Below, piece by piece: positions 33,361-37,289 of a stretch of 37,289 bases of DNA. The notes beneath the pieces were generated by a model. It had not been told where the DNA came from and searched no databases. It saw only the letters and a program-made list of their open reading frames with translations. A program made the position numbers and the translations under genes. How positions within the stretch are numbered: the stretch's first letter is position 1; each line of letters begins with the position of its first letter. This DNA is from Candidatus Thermoplasmatota archaeon (GTDB lineage: Archaea > Thermoplasmatota > E2 > DHVEG-1): the NCBI GenBank assembly GCA_038884455.1, contig JAWABU010000016.1:1-37289 (forward strand). Reading direction: 5' to 3'.

Positions 33361-33537
33361 TTATTTCTTACGTCGAACTGTAATTGGGATCGCTCCTTCT
33401 TCAAATTCAAGCATTGCAATACGAACGGGGTCAATCATGTCCTTAGGAAGTTTTGTCAGTGTTGATGGAGCACCCATGGAAATTTGTAATGCTCGAGCAC
33501 CAATGATCCGTGCTTTTTCATAGCGGGTGTACTCCAT
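33361..33537 (-). CDS. rpoK: DNA-directed RNA polymerase subunit K (Rpb6/omega)
   Basis: A 58-residue protein beginning [20 protein letters not shown], the hallmark of archaeal RpoK, and ending [18 protein letters not shown]. It stabilises assembly of RNA polymerase. The start at 33537 is set by a strong GGAGG about seven bases upstream; a longer reading to 33585 is not supported. The short length is normal for RpoK. Upstream is its promoter and then an insertion sequence, not the rpl13-rps9-rpoN genes common in other archaea. Confidence 0.96.
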   Translation of the reverse strand: MEYTRYEKARIIGARALQISMGAPSTLTKLPKDMIDPVRIAMLEFEEGAIPITVRRKK

Positions 33538-33596
33538 GGTATTCCTCCGATACTTTTTTAGATATTGAAATCGTAGAAGCACCAAATATACGAAAC

Positions 33597-33607
33597 ATTT
33601 AAAAAGG
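33597..33607 (-). promoter_or_regulatory. TATA box of the rpoK-rpsB operon
   Basis: On the minus strand CTTTTTAAATG is centred about 65 bp upstream of the rpoK ATG, predicting a leader of about 40 bases that contains GGAGG. Upstream sequence (ACTTAGGGGTAAC) would hold the BRE and lies at or inside the possible end of the insertion sequence. The rest of 33608-33814 contains no gene; an inverted pair TTCTAGT/ACTAGAA occurs at 33685-33691 and 33710-33716. Confidence 0.5.
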
Positions 33608-33814
33608 TTACCCCTAAGTCAGTACCTCCGAAAGTAAAGTATAGCAGGCATCCAAACACGTTAAAACAACATGAAAGACCACATTTCTAGTTGATTTATA
33701 TGGCATTATACTAGAACTACAGGTTTAAAATATGGATGTGATACCAAAAAATACCAGATAGAAAACTATTCTAAACTAATAAAAACGTAAAAATAAGTCA
33801 GGAAATAAGTTATA

Positions 33815-35386
33815 TCATCCCCCTGGATCAATAGTATACAACACAGTACCAAAGTATTTTGATGTAAGTAGATGATACTCTTTTACTACACCAAATAAGG
33901 CAAGCCAGATAAGGATATCTGCCAGAATCCACAAATTGTAGAGTAACACAGAGAACATGAAGTAAAATAATCGTATCAAATAGTTCTTTGATGTTGTTTT
34001 TGGGAGATAGGAGTGTTTCTTTACTCTGTAGCTTGTTTCTATTCCCCATCTTTTTCCATAGAGAGCAGACAGTCTTTCAGATAAGTTGACATCGTTCTCA
34101 TTGTATTCTTCATTGGTGGCAAACCCTCGCTTCTCCTTAACACCATTCTCTAGTTCCTCTTCTACAATAACCAAGTTAAAAGTAACATCTTTCATTTCAA
34201 AACCCGTTATTATCGAAGGTGCAGTAGTGACTCTCAATGTATCCTTGACCGTTGAATATTGGGTACAAGGCATCAGATATTTTAGATTGAAACTATCGAG
34301 TACTTTGATTGCGTTAGAATCGCAGAATCCACGGTCAACATATACTCTTCGTATCTTGATGCGTTCCAATGCATAATTCAATAGTTTTCTAAGAGTGGCA
34401 TCTTTGGTATCAAATGGTCCTATAGGTAACGCAAGAAGGGTGAAGCGTCTTCCTGCTTCTACGATATTTATAGTGGCGAACTTGTAGCATTTTGATGTTC
34501 CACGATCAGGTTCTTTACCGACAACCATCGGTGTACCACGGTCGCCGTAGAAGTACCATTCCGTGAAATCAATAGCAACATCATCGTGTTTTCTGATGTC
34601 GAAGAGGTTTATTTTTCGTGCCATCTCCCAGACAATTTCGAATAATGTAATGAACATTTGATGAATTTTATCCTTGTCAGAGTATTGCTTTAGATGATAT
34701 AATAATGTGTCTGCATCAGGGTTATCCTCTCCTCGTAGTTCCTTGTATGTTTTACTTCCGTTCTCAGCGAAATCACGAGTCATCCCCATATGAATAAGGA
34801 GATCCAAGAATTGATTCTTCTTGTATAAAGTGTTGTTTTTCAAATTCAGATTGATGAATGGTGCAAACCGTTTCTTGAACAACCTACAGATTTCTTTGGT
34901 TTTGTCGTTCTTTTTGAGTCTTTGATTTCGTTCTTTTGTCTCCTTTATTTGTTTCTCTGGTGTGAAGGTTTTAACATCAAGGAGAATACCAAATTTTTCC
35001 GAAATCTCTTCTATCTTTTTTGCTGTGAAATCAATGAGTTCTTTTGTTTCATCATCTAAGATGTGGTTAACAAAATAGCCTATCTGTGTTCGGTCTGGTG
35101 TCTTACTAAAGCCCAGTTTGAATTTTTCAGAAGGATTTCTGTTGAGATATTTTGTTAGTTTGGTATGGAATTTTATGCCTTTGAGTTTCTGGAATAAAAC
35201 AAGTTTCAAGATTGATTCGTAGGAGAATTTGATCTTTCGATATTTGCGAACTTGGAACAAAGTTACATTGAATGCTTTTATGAAGTCAGCTATCTTGATA
35301 TTCTTTTTGTCTTTGAACTTCTCGAAGGTTTTATAAATCTCCAGCTCTATGTTTTCTCTGGAGATAGTTCGATTGCCTGGCCGCAT
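33815..35386 (-). CDS. DDE transposase, IS4-superfamily (ISH3-like)
   Basis: A 523-residue transposase that appears full length. A likely DDE triad is D273 (VAIDFTEWYFYGD), D351 (RRVYVDRGFCDSNAI) and E450 (YGKRWGIETSYRVKK), followed by TTSKNYLIRLFYFMFSVLLYN. The R-W-x-I-E-x-x-Y-R/K segment is the Y-(2)-R-(3)-E-(6)-K-like signature region of IS4-type enzymes. The N-terminal half is lysine-rich and probably binds DNA ends. ATG 35386 is the natural start. No internal stop or frameshift is seen, so it may be active. Lysine-rich, AT-rich coding and its location upstream of conserved ribosomal genes indicate acquisition. Confidence 0.88.
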   Translation of the reverse strand: MRPGNRTISRENIELEIYKTFEKFKDKKNIKIADFIKAFNVTLFQVRKYRKIKFSYESILKLVLFQKLKGIKFHTKLTKYLNRNPSEKFKLGFSKTPDRTQIGYFVNHILDDETKELIDFTAKKIEEISEKFGILLDVKTFTPEKQIKETKERNQRLKKNDKTKEICRLFKKRFAPFINLNLKNNTLYKKNQFLDLLIHMGMTRDFAENGSKTYKELRGEDNPDADTLLYHLKQYSDKDKIHQMFITLFEIVWEMARKINLFDIRKHDDVAIDFTEWYFYGDRGTPMVVGKEPDRGTSKCYKFATINIVEAGRRFTLLALPIGPFDTKDATLRKLLNYALERIKIRRVYVDRGFCDSNAIKVLDSFNLKYLMPCTQYSTVKDTLRVTTAPSIITGFEMKDVTFNLVIVEEELENGVKEKRGFATNEEYNENDVNLSERLSALYGKRWGIETSYRVKKHSYLPKTTSKNYLIRLFYFMFSVLLYNLWILADILIWLALFGVVKEYHLLTSKYFGTVLYTIDPGG

Positions 35387-35403
35387 TCGATTGTCTCCAG
35401 CCT

Positions 35404-35426
35404 AAAGGGAGATACAAGCTCCCTTT
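35404..35426. repeat. perfect 8-bp inverted repeat near the transposase start
   Basis: AAAGGGAG (35404-35411) and CTCCCTTT (35419-35426) form a hairpin with a seven-base loop, 17 bp upstream of the transposase ATG. It could sit in the transposase leader and limit its translation, or mark an end of the element. Confidence 0.6.
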
Positions 35427-35472
35427 CGGCACTTATACCCTTATACACCTATATATCTTATGGATATATAAA

Positions 35473-35501
35473 TTTTACCCTTAAGGGTAAAAGTATATAA
35501 A
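35473..35501 (+). promoter_or_regulatory. 20-bp palindromic operator abutting a TATA box
   Basis: TTTTACCCTTAAGGGTAAAA at 35473-35492 is a perfect palindrome and is followed immediately by GTATATAAA (35493-35501), a TATA box about 35 bp before ATG 35530. Its position at the BRE/TATA edge suits a repressor, most simply the ribbon-helix-helix-like protein encoded next (inference). It also lies in the region where the IS right end should be. Confidence 0.6.
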
Positions 35502-35529
35502 CCTCTATTTCGATTAATTGTTGATAACC

Positions 35530-35727
35530 ATGGGAGCGATCAAAATAATTCTTCCAGATGACCTTGAAGAGGAATTTCGTAGTGAGGTCTTTAAAAGCAA
35601 AGGGATGAAAAAAGGTAATATTACACTGGCTATAGAAGAGGCTGTAAAGATGTGGATTGAATCAGAACGACAAAAGCGGAGTGATGCAGCGAAAAAAGCT
35701 TGGGAAACAAGAAGTAAAAAACAATAG
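35530..35727 (+). CDS. small ribbon-helix-helix-like DNA-binding protein
   Basis: A 65-residue protein. The start MGAIKIILPDDLEEEFRSEV looks like the ribbon strand and first helix of RHH (CopG/Arc-type) proteins, followed by KGNITLAIEEAVKMWIES as second helix and a basic tail (KRSDAAKKAWETRSKKQ). RHH dimers bind palindromic operators; the 20-bp palindrome right upstream is a suitable target. ATG 35530 is preferred over an in-frame TTG at 35518. The next gene, TcmP-like, begins 17 bp after the stop and is probably cotranscribed. Confidence 0.65.
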   Translation: MGAIKIILPDDLEEEFRSEVFKSKGMKKGNITLAIEEAVKMWIESERQKRSDAAKKAWETRSKKQ

Positions 35728-35744
35728 AAATAACAAAGATAGAT

Positions 35745-36644
35745 ATGGGTGAAGTTGAAAAACACACTCAAATGAAGCATCGTTTACTTGGTAATTATCT
35801 TAAAATTTGTACAAGCAGGGTGAAAAGCCAGAGAAGCCATGATTTTGTAGTTGTTGATTTATACGCAAATGATGGAGTTGCATATTGGCCCGATGGAGAC
35901 GAAATGTGGGAAGGATCTGCACAAATAATAGCAAAATGGGTATCAACAGCTGGAGAAAGAGCTTATTGCATTTTAAATGAAAGAGATAAAACGCTTATTG
36001 AAAAACTAAAAGAAAATACTAAACAATATCAAAGCGTCATAAAAGAGATATTAACAGAGGATGCTAACGTAATTCACAAATATATCTTAAAAAAATATAT
36101 ACCACTCGATGCACATTCAATCTTTTTATTAGATCCATATAATCATAGTGAGTTAAAATTCTCAACTATCAAAACTATTGCTGAACATTGTAAAGAAGAT
36201 ATTTATCGTGGGGAATCTTTTATTAGACGACCTGAACTGATAATTAACCTACCTACTTTTACAATCATAAAAAGTAAAACTCAAAATCCCCAACTCATTA
36301 CTGATTTTCTAGGTACAGATGAATTGATACAAGAGTTGGAAAAAGCAGAGAAAGAGAATGCATCGCAACCAGAAACCATATTGAATGTATTTAAAAAACA
36401 GTTAAAACGATATTATCCTGAAGATGGAATAATCCCTATTGAAATAAGAACATTAGAAGCAAATGCCCCCATTTATTATCTTATTTTTACTGCTACACAT
36501 CCTTTAGCAAAAACAATTCAAAGAACATTTGAGGATTGGGTAAAAAAGACGCTAAAAGAGTTTCGTAGAGAAGGATTTGCATTGAAGCTTATCGCAGAAG
36601 CAAAGAGAAAACATTTAACCTCTCTTGACAAATGGAATAACTGA
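35745..36644 (+). CDS. TcmP-like three-Cys-motif partner protein
   Basis: A 299-residue protein resembling the TcmP family. An N-terminal KHRLLGNYLKICTSR helix comes first, then a Rossmann-like start VVVDLYANDGVAYW in place of the usual YIDLFAGPG, a GSAQIIAKW segment, the acidic NERDKTLIEKL, and SIFLLDPYNHSELKFSTIKTI corresponding to the fLDPfG region. It then has PELIINLPTF and a basic C-terminus. TcmP proteins are named for being encoded beside radical SAM-type proteins with a cysteine motif; their biochemical function is unknown, though the fold is methyltransferase-like. Here a radical SAM gene lies convergently 7 bp away, and an RHH-like regulator is directly upstream. The glycine loop is divergent (DLYANDG). 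Confidence 0.65.
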   Translation: MGEVEKHTQMKHRLLGNYLKICTSRVKSQRSHDFVVVDLYANDGVAYWPDGDEMWEGSAQIIAKWVSTAGERAYCILNERDKTLIEKLKENTKQYQSVIKEILTEDANVIHKYILKKYIPLDAHSIFLLDPYNHSELKFSTIKTIAEHCKEDIYRGESFIRRPELIINLPTFTIIKSKTQNPQLITDFLGTDELIQELEKAEKENASQPETILNVFKKQLKRYYPEDGIIPIEIRTLEANAPIYYLIFTATHPLAKTIQRTFEDWVKKTLKEFRREGFALKLIAEAKRKHLTSLDKWNN

Positions 36645-36651
36645 TTACTGA

Positions 36652-37289
36652 TTAGAGAATACAGTTGCATTTTATTTTTCTATAGTCTAACCATAGTTGA
36701 TTCCATATATCTATTGTCTCTTTACAAAGTGCTATATTTTTGTAATTAAACCTGTTTTGTAGATAATCGATGATATTTGAGTACATTGCTATACGATGTT
36801 CAGTGCTGATTTTCTTGCCCCAGTTACTTGTTTCAGTAAGATATTTTGTCCATGAAGTATCAAGAGAGTTGTTGATAGTGGATTGTAAACCTCGAAGTGA
36901 TCCTAACGTGATCCTTTCTGGTTCAAAGTTATTAAAAATAGTTTCAACTAAAGAAATGTAACTTTTTTGCCAATTATGTATCGGAACCATTGGGTCTATT
37001 CTAACTCTAACCTGATAACCTGCATTATAGAGTTTTTTAGCTGCTTTGATTCTATCTAATACTTTCGGTGCTTTCTCCCATCTATCCGCTACCTCAAAAG
37101 AATTTAGACTAAAACTAGTAATTACATGCTGTTGAGCATTCAATCTAAGAAGATTATCTATATCTGTTGATTTAGTAAGAATGAGAAGCTTATGTCTATC
37201 TTGTTTCATAATCCTTGGAATAATTAATTTTGTTAAAGGTGCTCCATCATTTTCAAAGAGTAATGAATCTGAAAGCTCACCGCTATTCA
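36652..37289 (-). CDS. SPL-type radical SAM protein, C-terminal part (cut by the window edge)
   Basis: The reading frame is open from the right edge to the stop at 36652 (about 211 residues visible). An internal ATG at 37207-37209 is not the true start, because upstream in-frame sequence already matches the family (SGELSDSLLFENDGAPLTK). Family landmarks are LLILTKSTDIDNLL, SFSLNSFEVADRWE, GYQVRVRIDPMVP and PERITLGSLRG, as in spore-photoproduct-lyase-like radical SAM proteins. The CxxxCxxC cluster motif should lie to the right of the window. The C-terminus holds three more cysteines (ALCKET and KCNCIL), an unusual ending that may bind a second cluster or metal. Convergent with the TcmP-like gene, its likely functional partner. 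Confidence 0.75.
   Translation of the reverse strand, partial: NSGELSDSLLFENDGAPLTKLIIPRIMKQDRHKLLILTKSTDIDNLLRLNAQQHVITSFSLNSFEVADRWEKAPKVLDRIKAAKKLYNAGYQVRVRIDPMVPIHNWQKSYISLVETIFNNFEPERITLGSLRGLQSTINNSLDTSWTKYLTETSNWGKKISTEHRIAMYSNIIDYLQNRFNYKNIALCKETIDIWNQLWLDYRKIKCNCIL

Larger units (their letters stand above)
33608..35490 (-). mobile_element. insertion sequence, IS4-superfamily (ISH3-like); ends approximate
   Basis: The element is defined by its transposase gene (33815-35386). Its ends are not certain. One candidate terminal inverted pair is TTACCCCTAAG at 33608-33618 against CTTAAGGGTAA at 35480-35490 (10 of 11 complementary). Another is CCGAAAG at about 33628 against CTTTCGG at about 35423. 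No target-site duplication was recognised for either, so the coordinates are a working guess. Confidence 0.45.

Noticed and set aside
35404-35426. Rho-independent terminator hairpin
   Set aside because: No T-run follows on either strand and it lies upstream of both divergent genes, so a leader or IS-end structure fits better.
37207-37209. Start codon of the right-edge radical SAM gene
   Set aside because: The frame stays open to the edge and the upstream residues already fit the family, so this ATG is internal.

Overview
This is an archaeal chromosome segment. The RpoK (Rpb6/omega-type) and uS2 genes are of archaeal type. TATA boxes lie about 25 bp upstream of starts, several of which look leaderless. 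The one tRNA encodes no CCA, and there is a two-subunit aconitase X pair of the kind used in the archaeal mevalonate pathway. PKD-rich secreted beta-propeller proteins and small winged-helix/membrane gene pairs suggest an uncultured Thermoplasmatota lineage. That placement is an inference from gene content, not a phylogeny.

Region by region. (1) 1-6.9 kb: tRNA-Pro(GGG), a SemiSWEET transporter, then a probable biosynthetic cluster: two nicotianamine-synthase-like SAM enzymes, two B12-binding-domain radical SAM proteins, a PaaK-like adenylate-forming ligase and a membrane protein with faint UbiA resemblance. (2) 7.0-12.8 kb: an HD protein, CitF and citrate-synthase-type citryl-CoA lyase in a translationally coupled operon (an apparent citrate lyase without CitD/CitE); a secreted AttH/CrtC-like protein; and the aconitase X pair. 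(3) 12.9-25 kb: an AT-rich island of secreted proteins (HAF-repeat/dockerin, eight-blade PQQ-type propellers with PKD domains, an Asp-box protein, a PD40-like/dockerin protein, small exported proteins). Five promoters here carry the same 36-bp element, a tandem pair of 17-bp units repeated every 19 bp just upstream of the TATA box. Three consecutive large proteins also end in the same C-terminal domain of roughly 95-115 residues. (4) 25.1-28.7 kb: an operon with a membrane-anchored PQQ/PKD protein, a three-helix membrane protein and a triple winged-helix DNA-binding protein, a plausible sensing/regulatory unit. (5) 28.7-33.6 kb: housekeeping genes (TruD, an RNase H-fold protein, an M50 protease, a TraB-family protein, uS2, RpoK). 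(6) 33.6-37.3 kb: an IS4-superfamily (ISH3-like) transposase inserted upstream of rpoK, then a ribbon-helix-helix-like regulator behind a 20-bp palindrome, a TcmP-like protein and, convergent with it, the C-terminal part of an SPL-type radical SAM protein running off the right edge.

The strongest candidate for an undescribed system is the secreted-protein regulon: the shared tandem operator, the shared C-terminal domain, and the adjacent propeller/membrane/triple-winged-helix operon that could contain its regulator. Second is the radical SAM / NAS-like / ligase cluster at the left end. Third is the RHH-TcmP-radical SAM module at the right end.
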